DNA from: Lonicera japonica
Lineage: Eukaryota > Streptophyta > Magnoliopsida > Dipsacales > Caprifoliaceae
Direction of reading: 5' to 3'
Length of the DNA: 64,000 bases
NCBI GenBank assembly: GCA_021464415.1
Contig: CM038471.1
Coordinates: forward strand, 35,685,234 to 35,749,233
Both the position numbers and the translations under genes were made by a program. A model generated the notes under the pieces. That model saw nothing but the letters and a program-made list of their open reading frames with translations, was not told where the DNA came from and ran no database searches. Of the stretch, positions 35,436-64,000 are shown piece after piece (position 1 is the first letter of the stretch; every line of letters begins with the position of its first letter).

Positions 35436-35772
35436 GGGTGGTGATGTTGGCACCCCCAAAAATATTTGGTAACACTCCCACTTTAATTCGGTCATTCGCA
35501 ACCGAGTAAAGTGTCTATTATTCGGTTGTTGAGGACCGAATATAAGTCTGTATACTCGGTTATTGACAACCGAATAAGATAATTTCAAGTTTTTTCAAAT
35601 TTTATACTCGGTTCTCGACAACCGAGTAAGGCATTTTCAAGATTTTTTAAATTTTTGCAAGTTTATATTCGGTCCTTCACAACCGAATAACGTATACGTT
35701 ATTCGGTTGCGAATGACCGAATTAAAGTGGGAATGTTTTCAAGAGATTTTGGGGGTGCCAACATCACCACCC
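35436..35772. mobile_element. 337-bp MITE with perfect inverted ends and an internal hairpin array
   Basis: The first 26 bp (GGGTGGTGATGTTGGCACCC…) are repeated exactly in reverse complement at the right end. The inverted similarity extends about 75 bp inwards. Between them lie six short imperfect palindromes, each pairing (A/T)CGGTT with AACCGA. Flanks ATAAAGTA and ATAAAATA may be an 8-bp duplication with one mismatch. No protein is encoded. Confidence 0.85.
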
Positions 35773-36534
35773 ATAAAATATTTTTAAGGAGAATAATATT
35801 ATAAAATAATATTATTATTCGATGTGTTATGTTGTCTGCAAAGTGACACAATGCACATATAAACTAAAGGGATATTAAAACTTTTTTTAATGCAAAATTA
35901 TATTTATTTTATATTTGTGCAACCCTTTGACTTTGTCCATTCAATTAAAAAGTTAAGATTTGTTATTTTAATGTGAATTTTTAACTTACTTGCCAATTTA
36001 TACATAGTTGGTTTGAGATACTGAAATCCAAATTTATATTAGAAATATGGTCAAACTTAAAAATCGTAGATATCTTACATTACTACTATATTAAGAGTGG
36101 TGAGATATTATCCAGGCGTAAATTAATTTAATTTATTTTGAGTCAATTTGTATAATAAGTAGGATAAATATAATAGTATAATATTATAATTGTCAAATAT
36201 TAGGCTTGATTCCTAGAGTTATAGTTTTCAAAATATTGTAGGATAAATTCATCGATGATAAAATTAACTTTGACTAAGGCGATGTTTATTTTTACTTCTT
36301 GATTAATGCTAAATGGACTCCCATTCAACAAGATTAAGAAGTAGAATTGATATTTGTGTCCTCACATCTTATGGTCAATTAAAGTAAATTTCAGCATTCA
36401 GTGGCTAGTACGACGCTTATATCTTGATTTAACTTTGGCAAAATTTTATTTAAAAAATTCCCCTATTTTTTTCTTCATTACCTATTAATATATATGCTAA
36501 TACCAAAGGTAAAATTGTAATATGCCATATATTA

Positions 36535-36849
36535 AGGGCCCGTTCGGTAACGTTTTCGAAGAATGTTTTTCGAGAATGTTTTCAGAAAATGAAAATGAGA
36601 AAATGAATTTTCCGAGAACGAAAATAGTGAAAACATTTTCCGAGAACGAAAACAGTGAAAATGAAGATTACAAGACTGAAAATGGTGAAAACGTCATTTT
36701 GGCGTTTTTGCGTTTTATGCTTTAAACTTGAATTCGTTTTCCGAAAACATTTTTCGCGTTTTTGTCAATATCCCACCGAACGCATTTTTTATCCGTTTTT
36801 GAACTCAAAAAACAAAAACGGGTTCTAAAAACGCTACCGAACGGGCCCT
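36535..36849. mobile_element. 315-bp hAT-like MITE
   Basis: The left end AGGGCCCGTTCGGTAACG pairs with the right end CGCTACCGAACGGGCCCT. The interior is rich in gaaaatg and cgaaaac blocks, with cttgaattc and cgttttt patterns. This terminal sequence is common in plant hAT-type MITEs. No clear 8-bp duplication is seen. Confidence 0.8.
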
Positions 36850-37311
36850 AAGTATTCAAAATTAATTAAAATCAAACATATTTGTCATAGCTTCCCTTCG
36901 GTATTAAATATTTAGAGTTAAGCGTGCTCCTTTTGTTCGAGTTTTGTTGATTCTTGATATTCGAAATGATATTTTTACATAAAAAATTTGAGCATAACCA
37001 ACTCATGGTTCATTAGCCAGAAAAATAAATAAATAAAATTCATAATTCAATATCTTGACATAAATTTAAAAAGAGTTAAGAGACACTTAAAGTGAATTTA
37101 CCAATTTAAAATTTCATTAGACCAAACATTTTTTTATATAAAAAATAAATAAGTAGAGATGGTATCCTAATCTGATAAAAATTGAATCGAAAAAAACCCA
37201 AAACCAAAATCAAAACGAAGAAACCGAACCAAAATTGAATAGATTCGGTTCGGGTTTGGAGTGAACCAATGAAAAAATCGAAACTAACCAACCAATTTTA
37301 ATTTTTTTTGA

Positions 37312-37660
37312 CAAAACAAAGCTCGCTAGGTGGGCAACAAAACAAACTACAAACCACGTACTAACATTATCCGAATCAACCGAGGACTTCAATTCTCTAG
37401 GGAGAGCTAGGTGGGCAACAAAACAAACTACAAACCACGTACTAACATTATCCGAATCAACCAAGGACTTCAATTCTCTAGGGAGAACAAGAGGAACCGC
37501 AAAAAATGGGACCTAAGCGAAGCACTTACCGCGCAATACAATTAGCCACCTTGTTTCCTTCCCTCCTAACATGGAAGAAGGAAATCTCAATTTGATGAGC
37601 GCAAAATATGATGTTGGAAATGGCGAGAACTTTGGTTTTTTTGGATCATTCATATATTTT
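37312..37660 (-). pseudogene. LINE-derived RNase H tail with an 81-bp tandem duplication
   Basis: Minus-strand translation gives AHQIEISFFHVRREGNKVAN followed by CIAR, typical of the C-terminal RNase H of plant non-LTR elements. LPRELKSLVDSDNVSTWFVV then follows. The last part is duplicated exactly once in tandem: 37325-37405 and 37406-37486 are both 81 bp and differ at about one base. 81 bp is 27 codons, so the frame is kept through the repeat. No other part of the element is nearby. Confidence 0.65.
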
Positions 37661-39908
37661 CAAGGTGACTGATGGAAGCCGGAAAAAAACATGCCTTATT
37701 CAAGGTTTTTTTTTTATTGTTTTGTTAATAGATTGTTCGGTTTATTTTTATTTTTTAAAAAATATATGGAAATCGACCTGAATCGAAAAGTTTGTTCTAT
37801 ATTTGAGTTTGAAAGATTTAAAAAGGGTGTTTTTAAATGCACCCACATAATCCGTCTTCTCACCCCACCAAAATTTAAAGTTACGTTAATATTAACCTAA
37901 AAAATAGCATAAAAACCTTTCTTCTCACCCCGCTTTCTATACTTTGAAAAAATCGCCACTAATTTATCTTTTCATGTAAAATTCCAAATTTTAATATTTT
38001 TTATATTATTTAGTTAGAAATATGGTTTGTTTCTTTAAATAATATTTTATTATTAACAAATTTGTAAGTTGAAATTATTCTTGGCTATCTCATAGTAATT
38101 TCCTTAATTAGGAAAATAAACATGCAAGTTATGTATATATATACATATGGTGCATATTTACATGGTGTAGGAGATGTATAATTGCTTCCTTCCTTACAAG
38201 TATGTGACCAAATCTTAGTTTTAAAATCCTTAATTAGTTTGAATTTTTGAATTTTAAATTTTAAATTTTGAAATTTGAAAATATAGATTTGTTTTAATCA
38301 TTTTAGGTAATATCTTCTCACTAATTGTTAGCTAAGGTTTTGGTGTAATTATTATTAATTGGATTATTCCTTTGATTTTTTATTATTCTAATTAAGCTAA
38401 GAAAATTCTTGAACCTAATAAATCATTATTTATTTAAGAATAATTAGAGTTAAAAAGAAAAGCAAAGGGTGCGGAGGATAATTACGCAAATTGAAATTTA
38501 GTGAGATTATGGAGGAAAGAAAAAAATATATAATAATTGAAGGGAGAGAGAGAGCGAAAAGGAATGAGAGAAAAATATTTATTTATTGTATGTTGTACTT
38601 TTATTGTTTTAATATTTAATTTCTTAAAATTACTTGTAAAAAAGTATTGAAAAATAAAATAGTTTAGTGAGAAAATCTCTATCATTTTAATATTTTGTAA
38701 GGAAATCGTTTTCTTGAATTTACAAAAAATTAAATATCATAAAATCGAAAGTAACAAAATATTTTAATAGATGATTTATTATTATGAAAACTATTTTATT
38801 TTTCCAATTTATTTTTTCCCTTTTCACAAAAGATAACATATATTTTACATACAACAAATTGATCTTTTAATATTTTTGGTATAGTGAATTAAGTCTTATA
38901 TTTACTTATTTGATAAAGATAAAAATAAAATTTGTAAATAAATTTTAAATATGAATAATAACCATTTAAGAGTAATGAACAATAAAATATTATATAAAAT
39001 ATCATATAATTACTAAAACTGTATTTCTAACAATTAACATTTTGTATCTTGGAGAGATAAAAATTTTAATAAAATTTATTAAGAACGATGTAAATTTTAT
39101 TTATTATATTTTATATTAATGAAAAAATTAATATTATTTAATGTTTTTTCTTTTTGCGATAAAAATTTATCGTTCATATATTGTTTCAGTAAACTCACCC
39201 AACCGCTGGGTGAAGTATAAGATTTTTTAAAGATTTGATGGGATGAGAAAAAAGTATTTTCACACTGAGGTGAGAAGACTGATTTTGTGGGTGAATTTAA
39301 GAACACCTTTTAAAAATTGATATCGAACAGAACTGACACCAAGGGCTTGTTTAGCGGGGTTTTTTTTTTTTTTTTTTCAAATTTTAAAAACTCAACTTAA
39401 AATCAATTTTACTTTTGCACTTTCTAAAATTTATTTCACTTTACTTTCTTTCTCTATTTTTTTTAAAACACTATAATTTTAAATCTAAAAATCAAAATTA
39501 GATAAAATATATATATATATATATATATATTTGAAACCCACTCGTCGAGATCTATAAATAAGATCCATTGTAATTATTTTTTTGAAATTTTTTTATGAGA
39601 TTCTTTTTAGTTGGTTAAAAAAAACTAAAACAAAAACTAAATTCACTTTTTAACGTATTTTTAAATTCTACCAAACACCATATTTTAAAAACTCAACTCA
39701 AAATATCATCCAAACATAACCTAAACATTCAAATTCAATTTGAGTTTCGATCTTCCTAATTTATACCCGACTGAAATAGTAAACACTGCTATTTACTTTA
39801 CACAAAATATTTGAAAACACTCCGCTTTTCATTCCAAAGACAAGCAAGGATAAATTTACATATCCGTCGCAAATAACAAGGCATTTTCAAAAACTGAGGG
39901 AGGGATCT
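37661..39908. other. AT-rich intergenic DNA between genes 1 and 2
   Basis: Low-complexity sequence. A (TA)n microsatellite lies at about 39508-39532. Similar phrases at about 37840-37930 and 39190-39320 (ctcaccc…, gtgagaag…) may be the two ends of a worn inverted-repeat element. No gene is seen. Confidence 0.4.
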
Positions 39909-40366
39909 TTTGTCCGAATAAACAAACACCTTTTGTCCATTTCAATGGAGCCGAATATTTGTCTAGTTGACCGGTTCAGGTTCCATTTCTACAATTAAAT
40001 ATATATTCAAGCAAAATCCAGTGGAGTCGTTATTTACAAAGATAGAGATAAAGATGGAGACAATGGGGAATAAGAAATGTCAATTACTCCTCTGATTATT
40101 ATTATAATTATCCTAATCCAATGAAGTTTCAATCCGAGTAGCCTTTGACATCGATATTTCTAAAGAAATCAATTCTATATGGTTGGAATCTTTCTTGACG
40201 AGCTCAGCTAGGTTTTTGTAATTGGAACTAGTCTCTATCTTCTTCCCCAATAGTCAATGGTAGTAGCTGGAATTCAAATGTTTATTATCAAATATATTCC
40301 TGTTGTTTGTTCAACCTTATTTCTCCCAGTTTCCTGTTCTTCCAAGATATTATTGATTTTCGAGGA
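39909..40366 (+). promoter_or_regulatory. Gene 2 promoter region with a conserved W-box
   Basis: This block is shared with the RLK remnant at 12453-12690. Conserved pieces include tttgtccatttcaatg, gccgaatatttgt and TTGACCGG. TTGACC (39967-39972; 12510-12515 in the remnant) is the WRKY-binding W-box core. A TATA-like AATATATATT lies about 30 bp further on (near 40002). Conservation between decayed and live copies reflects common descent and does not by itself prove function. Confidence 0.45.
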
Positions 40367-56526
<16,160 letters not shown>

Positions 56527-58425
56527 GGAATGGAGTTTGGTTTTGCTTGGGAAATGTTAGCTTGCTGTGTTACGGATGTAGTTGCTTCGGTTGAACATTT
56601 AAGAATTTACTTTGTATATTATTTCTTTGTAACCTTGTTTGATTGTTGTATTATTATGTGACTAGAATCGCGACACATTTGATGCGTGTGTGATATCATA
56701 CCTTGTAAACATGATACTACTACCTAAAATTTTAATTCATTTTAAAATCATGTAATGGAGGTGGTTGAGTGATTAAGATGTATCTATCTATATTACAAGT
56801 TTGGCCGGTCCATTTGATGATTGTACTTTTAACACAAGTTTTCTATCGTAATTTGTATCTCTAAATATATTGGTGATGAAAAAAAATCACTAAAATCTGG
56901 TTGTCTAGAAAAGGGGCAATGTTATCTGCCCACAAAGGTGGATAGATTTAAAAGGCTAGTTGGATAGGGTTGGTTAATTCGCAATTATAAAATTCATAAT
57001 TACCCATGTGTAGTTATTATTATATTAAAAATGCACTTTTCCGGTTTTCCCTATGACCCCGGACCACCCAATATGATTCTTATTCCTAATAAAGTAATTG
57101 TTTATGATAAAATAAGGTGGAGGCTAATTCTGAACACAAACACTCTATAACACTTTAACATTGGTTCGGCCGTATAAGATTGAGGTAATGTTCATACACT
57201 TTGTGTTATAACACTGAGTATGTGCATATTACTTTGGTCTTAGGCTGAGCCAGTGTATATTTTTTATTCTCAATAATAACTCGGTCTTATAAGATTGGAT
57301 AATGTGCACATACTTAATGTAGTAGGACCAAATAAATAAGATAAAGTTTTACCAAGTAAAATGGTGTAAATAATTAGCGTCCACCTAAAACAATTTAGAT
57401 TAGTATTTCAATACTCTAATGACTTTTTGTAATCAGTTTTTGTAAACTTTTTGTATAGTTGTTACGGTTTTTGGAATACTAGAGAATCGAAATGTACATC
57501 AAAAACTACGCAAAACGTTAATACAAAAATTAATCTATCATTTACTAGGGTAATCAAAATTTGAGTTGGTAGACTCCTGTTTTTAACTAATTAAATGCAT
57601 TTTGTGTATTATTTATGTGTTTAATATTATTTAAATATATATTTTTTTTAAACTGAATAAATTTGAACCGGAAAAAGAGGATGCTTGAGCACATAGCCCG
57701 CCGAATCCCCTGTGAGATTAATAAATGATGCCTTTTGTAAAGTCAAAATGTCACAATTCTCCCAAGTGTTACAACATGACAAGTTGGGCTAAGTGGGAGT
57801 GGGAATTGTTGAGATGCTTTCAACCGGATATTGTAAAAAAAATTTTAACTTTAAATATTTTTAATGTCATCAATGCAATAGACGAATTGGTCATAGGAGC
57901 GTATTAGAGAAAGCTACATTTAAATTCGACAATGTATAAATACTAGCCTCAAAATTGAATCTCATGCCAAATCGATACTTTTTACTTGCACACAAAACAT
58001 TCGCAAATCAAAATAGAGATAATATTGGTATAAACACATGCACACTAGCTCATACACTAATACACACTTAATTTAATATACACGAAATACGCATGCACTA
58101 ACATATGCATGTAGACGCTTAGATTAATTCAAACATATCAATTAAGATTCGTACAAACTAAACACATTTTAGCACAATAATACAATAATAAAACATCAAA
58201 AAGTAATAAAATATCAAATAAAGTTACTAGTAAACTTTCTTAATTATTCAAAAAAGAGTTGATGACCCGAACTTTTCCAGTGTCAAATGCATTCAACTTG
58301 AAATAAAATATTTACACATCATCATGGACTTCAATTAATTATGATGAAAGATTTATACCTATAAACAAATTAATACCCATTTTTTTTCTTTTTCATTTTA
58401 CTTTACATAAATTAATTGTAACCAA
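56527..58425. other. Gene 2 3' region and intergenic DNA to the tail-to-tail neighbour
   Basis: The gene 2 3' untranslated region occupies the first few hundred bases. A degraded inverted repeat based on cggtcttataagattg and its complement lies at about 57150-57340. The rest is AT-rich without a gene. The neighbour ends at 58426 on the opposite strand. Confidence 0.4.
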
Positions 58426-61400
58426 TCAAACTTGAGCAGTAGTGGAACAAGCTTGGGCTTGTATCTTGAGGTTTTCAATTATCATAACCAACTTGGTGTT
58501 GAGTCTATTCACAAAGCACTTGGGCAACCATCCTGCTGGGTCCAACTGAAAATTCAACAACAAAATAAAAATATAATCTTTATTCAATTTTTTTATATGT
58601 GAAAAGTTTTTGAAATAAGATTTTCCATGTCTCATATTAAAAGCCTAATGTTTTTTTTTTTTTTTTGGATGTCCCAAATTAAAAGTTACATTGTTTTTAT
58701 TGGGACATTATAGCAAATTTCTCGATACAATCATAAAAATATTTGAAAGACGTTTATGCAGTCTAATATTGGTGTGTCATGCCAAATTTAGTTTTGTTCA
58801 ATTAATACTAATTTTTCGTACACAGGCATAAGTTATTTCGAATGAATTCTTTTATTCTCTTTGATCCATGATTACCTGAACAACATATGTAACCATACAC
58901 GAGTTGTCTTCAAGCTTTTCAACCACCCAACCCGACTGAAGCAACAGTCCACGGATCGCGTTATCCTGCTTTGGGTGCAACCCGGCTGCTATTTCTTTAG
59001 GTAGTGAAGCTACTGCTACTACCTAAACATGAACCTCGTCAATTTAACAAGTATTGAGCGTAACAATCGTTATAACATCGTTTTGTTTAATTTTTAATAT
59101 CATGTCATCGTTATAACAATTTTTCAATATAAAACTTTGTATAGGTTAAGATTAATTACCAAAGTGCCATCGTCCATGGTTTCGCGCCGCTCATAGACAA
59201 TAAACTCTCTGTTTCGGAAGAGAGGCTTGGAGTTTTCTCCGAACCTGAGCCTGATGATGCTTAGGTTTTCTTCCAAGTCTTTTATGTACTTTGCTTCCAC
59301 CAAATCTTGGTCCCATTGCTGCTCCAATTAAACATTACATTTTTTTTAAAAGAAAAAAATAATAACACAAGAAAAATAATCATAAACATAAATGCACATT
59401 AATTCTATACTAATACTTGCTGACGTAGTTTTCTTAATTATAACAATGAATCAAATTGAATCGATATGTCAGCTAATATTATCATTATATTACAAAACTA
59501 TAGGTAATACTTATTGTCGAATTTTAATACCCTTTAAATGCTGCAAAAGGGATAATTTGTTGCACAATAAAAGGTAATACAATTAATTTTTATCATTTTT
59601 TATATCAACAAAATATTTTTAGACAAAAAACAAATTTATTTGTACGAATTTTTAGTTGAAAACAATTTTCACTAACAAAAAACTGCCCATGTGTTATAAA
59701 TTGGTGGTTTTAGTGGACACCATGAGCCACTGTACCTTTTTGACACATAAGAAAGGGTAATTTTGTCATTTCACTAACTTATACGTTGGATTAGAATGGA
59801 AGACAATGATAGGACAAAATTTATCTTTTTGGGTGTTAAAAGTAGATCCAACGTTATTAACTTAAACTACAAAACATACACTATTACTATATATAGATTA
59901 TATTTCTGCTACAAAACGATCCGAGGTTTTATCTATCTTTTTTTGTCACCAAACACTAGAAAAATAATTTTAGTAACGAAAAAACGTCATTAAAAACTCC
60001 AATCAATATCAATTAATTCAAGCTAATTTTTTTTTATTACTATATAATACAAACGCAAACATATATAATATGATTATTTATTTGCACACTTACTATTTGT
60101 AAAATATTATAATGTTACGTAGAATTTTAAAATATTTTAAAAATATGTTATAGCATTTGGTCAAAAACTAAAATAGACCTTAGCGGCGTCGATGGCGGTG
60201 GCGACGGTGATGAATTGTTGAGGAGAGACTGATCTGAGCAACCATCGGCTGCGGAAAGTGTGAAATGATCCTGACCGTCGCTTTGAGATCTCCACTCCAT
60301 TATCGACGGCCAGTACTTTCCACTCATCACTCCCATTTCCAACTTTATTTGAAACAGATGCCGATAATAATTCTTGTATGCAATTCTCACTCGCGAAGAA
60401 CACGTACCTCTTCAATGAATCCTCACTAATTGACCTTTTTCATTTCAAAATTGCAAAAAAAAATAAAAAAATTAGTAATAGTTAGACAATCATCTTACTG
60501 TACAAATTTTTTTATACAAACAAATATAATATTAATCAGATAAAAAGACATACATAATATGATATATCACCTATTCATTTGAGTGGTGTCAGTGGTGTAG
60601 CTAGAATTCGTTTTTTATTGAGGTCAAAAAACAAACGGTTATGCATTAGTGCTTATTAAAGGCACCTAATATTTACTCTTAAATGCCGTGTGTATGCTTA
60701 AAATGATTGTACTTCTACTTTTATATAGAAATTTATCATGTTTAATCCTACTTCCTCATCGTGTTAGTAGGTCTATTACGCACTCTAGTTTATAAGATTT
60801 TATTACACCATACTGGATAATCTCACACATGCGACGCGTGTGCACGCCTGTCATCTAATTTCAAATGTAAATTGTAAACTACGTGATCGATCTTGTTGCT
60901 CAATGATAAAATATATAATTTTTAAATTAGATGTTGAGGGTTAAGAACAAAATAGGAAATACTAAAATTTGGTGTCCGACTTCGCTTTTAATATTATAAA
61001 TAGATATATACACTAGGTAATTGTAACCCGTGTCGAAAACAATTTTAATGAAAACCATTGTACCTTACTATATAGACTAGTATAATTTATAATCTATGCT
61101 AAAATGCACTATTCATCTTTCAAAAATATATTTTTTGCAACTTCAACCGTATAGTGCTTTACCTATTATAAATTTTTAAGATTTAAAAACTATGGTTCCG
61201 TTTAAGAGCTTTCAAAAACAACTAATTTTGGTGAAAATATGAAAAAAAGAATGCAACGAGATGCTCTCTACCTCATCTTCATTTTTTTGAGTATATGCTC
61301 CATCATTTTTTATGTTTTGTGAAAAAAAAAATTTCACTAACACTCAAAGAAATTTTTTCCATGAAAGAACTCGAAAAAGGAAAGTTAATTTCATCACATC

Positions 61401-62858
61401 CTTCAACTTATTTTTCAACTTGTTATAAAAATATATTATTTTTTCTACAATTTTTTATATTGTTATCAAATAGAGCTTATATTGATCATTATTATATAGT
61501 TATATCTCTCTTATATTGATCGGGTTTAGTGGATCCCACGCATTTACTTTTCATCAAATTTAGAAAAGATGAAAAAGGAAAATTGTGCACAAATTTGAAC
61601 CCATTTTCTCGATCAATAGTGGATCTCTTTCATCAAAATCCACCAAGAATGAGAAGTAATAATTGAAAAGTTGAATTCTTTAGTAATGGACTTCTTCCAT
61701 AAAATTCCCAATAAGTAAAAGTAATAATTACAGTTTCTACCTAGTGGATCTTCTCCATCAAAATCCAAAACAGATGAGAACTTTTCCATCAAAATCCCAA
61801 AGATCGAGAAAGATAAATAATTATTAAAGACTTTAATCTGGACCAATAAACCTTTCATCAAATTAAAAACGCAATGAGAAGTAATAATTAAGGGTGTAAA
61901 AGTATATTATTTAAAATTTTGATTATTTGCTCTGGTAAACTATATTAACTTTGATCATAAGTGTAAATTGTAGCCATAATTAATTCTTACTAATTAGACA
62001 TTTCATCAAATTTTATAGGATGTGTTTGACTAAATGAAAAGAAAATAGAATATGATAAAATTATCTTACTCCATTTTTTCTATTTTTGGGTAAAATTAAA
62101 TATCGATGTTGATAATCAATCTTCTTGGCTCAGTAGTATAAGGTTATTATTAGGGCAACTTTGGGATCGACTTGGAACTCCCAAAGTCGATTCCCGAGTT
62201 GATGTTCATTGTTAACCATACATCCTAAAAAGGCATCTTATCTCTCTAAAAGATGCATTAACAATCCCATCTTATTGGGAGAGTAATAAACTGATAATTA
62301 AAACCCGAATTTTCACTAATAACCCACCTTTTTCAAATTCAAAAGAAAAATGGTAAACATTGTTAAAACTGGGAATCCTCACTAGTGCCTTTTACATTAA
62401 AATTCAAAACATATATTTTCATTAAAATTTTGAATCATATATTTTCTTGTTCTCACAAAAAAAAAGTCTTATTTACTTTGTCGATCAATAAAACAACGTA
62501 ATCCAATGAATAATGAAAAATAATAATCAAAACCGGAATCCACCCTCATGTACTAATTCAACTCCTCGTCGACATCCAAAACAAAACGAAAAAATAACAA
62601 TGACAACGCGAATCAAGAGCCAACAAATTAACCATTTTTCATCAAAATTGAGAAGGAAATGACAAAGTAACATGCAATTAATTAGACAGAATTCTCACTA
62701 GCAACTACCATCTAGATACGATCCAAACGAAGAACGATAAGTAACGATTCAAATGCGAATCAAAATCAGTACGCAAGGAATTAATGAGATGTATATATAG
62801 AGATATATAGTTACCATGATCGCGCGCAAGCTGCAGGACTAGCGCTCATCTCGGCCAT
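58426..62858 (-). CDS. Gene 3: small START-domain (lipid-transfer-like) protein
   Basis: Five minus-strand exons are 62858-62815, 60425-60179, 59318-59160, 59022-58876 and 58545-58426, with GT/AG borders throughout. They total 717 nt, 238 residues. The start is the ATG giving MAEMSASPAACARSCEDS. The START fold is marked by WKVLAVDNGVEISKRRSG near the front, then AAKQWDQDLVEAKYIKDLEE, IIRLRFG, RREFIVYERR-like, DDGTLVVAVASLPKEIAAGL and VVEKLEDNSCMVTYVVQLDPAGWLP. The C-terminal helix (CFVNRLNTKLVMIIENLKIQAQA) closes the pocket in this family. No signal peptide, TM helix, homeodomain or PH domain is seen, so it is a stand-alone cytosolic-type START protein. It should bind a lipid or similar hydrophobic ligand. 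Intron 1 is 2.4 kb. Exon 3 could begin 3 nt earlier. Confidence 0.88.
60426..62814 (-). other. Intron 1 of gene 3 (2.4 kb)
   Basis: AT-rich sequence without coding capacity. Repeated phrases cttctccatcaaaatcc and catcaaaat at 61590-61860 form a loose direct-repeat patch. Otherwise nothing is recognised. Confidence 0.5.
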
Positions 62859-62904
62859 TTCGCTAGCTAGCTTATTGCAAGTACTAGCTCCACTGTGCAG
62901 TAAA

Positions 62905-62940
62905 TATATATATCAGAGAGATAGATAGAAGAGAGAGATC

Positions 62941-62971
<31 letters not shown>

Positions 62972-62980
62972 GGAGAGAGA
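62905..62980 (-). promoter_or_regulatory. (TA)n / (GA)n microsatellite in the gene 3 5' region
   Basis: A TA run (about 62941-62957) and a GA run (about 62958-62980) lie 50-120 bp upstream of the gene 3 ATG. On the gene strand this reads (TC)n then (TA)n, a usual plant core-promoter or 5' UTR composition. No other promoter element is clear. Confidence 0.4.
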
Positions 62981-63469
62981 GTACAAAGTGTTAGATTGTT
63001 GTCTTTGGGATGGAGAGAAGATATATGAGAGGGAAGTGTATGAATATAATTATAATAAGAAGAAGTGGACCGAAGCAATGGGATATTGCACATGCAAATG
63101 ACAGAAACATTACACAACATAACCCTCCTCCTCCATGATTAAAACGAACTGCACCCACTTCTTTATCTCTCTCACATAAAAGAAGGGTCACCAGCACTCC
63201 ATGTGCATCATCTTCCCCCACTTCCCTTTAACCATTTGTACACCTCTTTTTAGAAGTGAAAAAAGAAAAGCATCTTTTTCTTTTATTAGTGGCCATTCTC
63301 TCGATTTTAATAAGGACGTTGTGAGTTTGATTCCATTTACTATAAGTAATTCAACCTCCTGTTTGTTTCTTGCACGGTGAAAATAGCACATGTAGGCAAC
63401 GTGGTTTAAAGATCAAAGTGACACGTGTTATTTACATCCAAGAAACAAATGACAAGTTGAATTTTGGAC

Positions 63470-63626
63470 CAGGGGTGGATCCAACCCCCAGTATAAAGGG
63501 CTCCAATCCAGGGTAATTTTTTTGTTCTCATTAACTATATATATAATATAAATAAATTTGTATAGTTTAGCCCGCCCTTTATCTAGCTTTTGCCCCACTC
63601 TCGGGGAAATCCTGAATCCACTCCTG
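63470..63626. mobile_element. 157-bp hAT MITE with perfect 8-bp target duplication
   Basis: The ends are CAGGGGTGGATCCA and, at the right, TGAATCCACTCCTG, which are inverted repeats. The flanks are identical: TTTTGGAC at 63462-63469 and 63627-63634. The interior is AT-rich and non-coding. Confidence 0.9.
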
Positions 63627-63750
63627 TTTTGGACTAAAGTGAGAACGAGATCAGACTTCATGTATGAAACTAAAGAAAATTGAACTTCATTGACCAAAGT
63701 GAAAATACGGGCAAACATTGGGATGAAGTGTAAATAACTCTTCTTTCTCT

Positions 63751-64000
63751 TTTAAATCTATATAATAAGGGGCTATGGTTTCCGAATCTTGAAAATGTAC
63801 GAGGGGATAAAGAATTGTGTATATGAGATTTAAGATATTTTATAAATTGTTATAGTGCATTTGGCACATGTTACGATTTAGTTTATATAATAAGGGACAA
63901 TGGTTTTTAAATCTTGTAAATGTATAAGGCATAAAAAATTGAATGATTGAAATTCAAGATATTTTTTTAAAGGTGGACAACGCCTTTGGCACATGTTACA
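63751..64000 (+). repeat. Two tandem copies of a 124-bp repeat at the window edge
   Basis: Units start near 63759 and 63883 with tatataataaggg. Both contain atggttt…aatcttg(a/t)aaatgta and end with ttggcacatgttac. The array may continue beyond the window. Confidence 0.8.

Noticed and set aside
58426..60425. HD-ZIP IV type homeodomain-START protein
   Set aside because: The first exon encodes only 14 residues and no homeodomain or leucine zipper is found, so a stand-alone START protein fits better.

Overview
This window looks like nuclear DNA from a eudicot-type flowering plant. It is AT-rich and has multi-exon genes with GT/AG introns. It carries plant-specific receptor kinases and several typical plant transposon lineages: Athila and Tat Ty3/gypsy, Ty1/copia, an L1-type LINE, a TRIM, hAT-type elements and MITEs. 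I see no bacterial-style operon, rRNA, tRNA or CRISPR array.

Layout. 1-540 is a minisatellite-like tandem repeat. 541 to about 4040 is a + strand remnant of a Tat/Ogre-like Ty3/gypsy element: an antisense ORF, 62-bp tandem repeats, an LTR promoter with a palindromic motif cluster, and a primer-binding site. From about 4040 to 11190 lies a decayed minus-strand Athila-like element, cut off inside integrase. At 12453-13661 there is a wreck of a third receptor-kinase copy. Gene 1 (15173-34450, +) and gene 2 (40367-56526, +) are tandem paralogues, each with 19 exons of matching layout. They encode LRR receptor-like kinases of the LRR-VIII-1 / HPCA1-like type. Gene 3 (58426-62858, -) encodes a small stand-alone START-domain protein in 5 exons.

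Gene 1 is swollen by transposons. Intron 15 holds a defective copia element with a perfect 5-bp target duplication, three LTR copies, a missing gag and a nested 1.5-kb solo LTR. Intron 18 holds an L1-type LINE, itself hit by a complete 295-bp TRIM. Gene 1 also has a one-base frameshift in its transmembrane exon, so the annotated frame ends before the kinase. Gene 2 is intact, with a predicted 945 residues. Its introns carry Helitron-like and TRIM-like debris, a small hairpin MITE, a fragment that may come from an endogenous pararetrovirus, and a 1.05-kb hAT-type insertion.

How the parts work together. Both kinases would sit at the plasma membrane with an extracellular LRR domain and a Cys-rich juxtamembrane segment containing a C-x4-C-x9-C-x-C quartet. 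This recalls the Cys pairs used for peroxide sensing in Arabidopsis HPCA1. The START protein is a likely lipid-binding protein with no evident functional link to them. The most interesting open points are the palindrome and antisense-ORF module of the Tat-like element, the receptor-like-protein or cryptic-splice outcome of gene 1, and the internally deleted third RLK copy.
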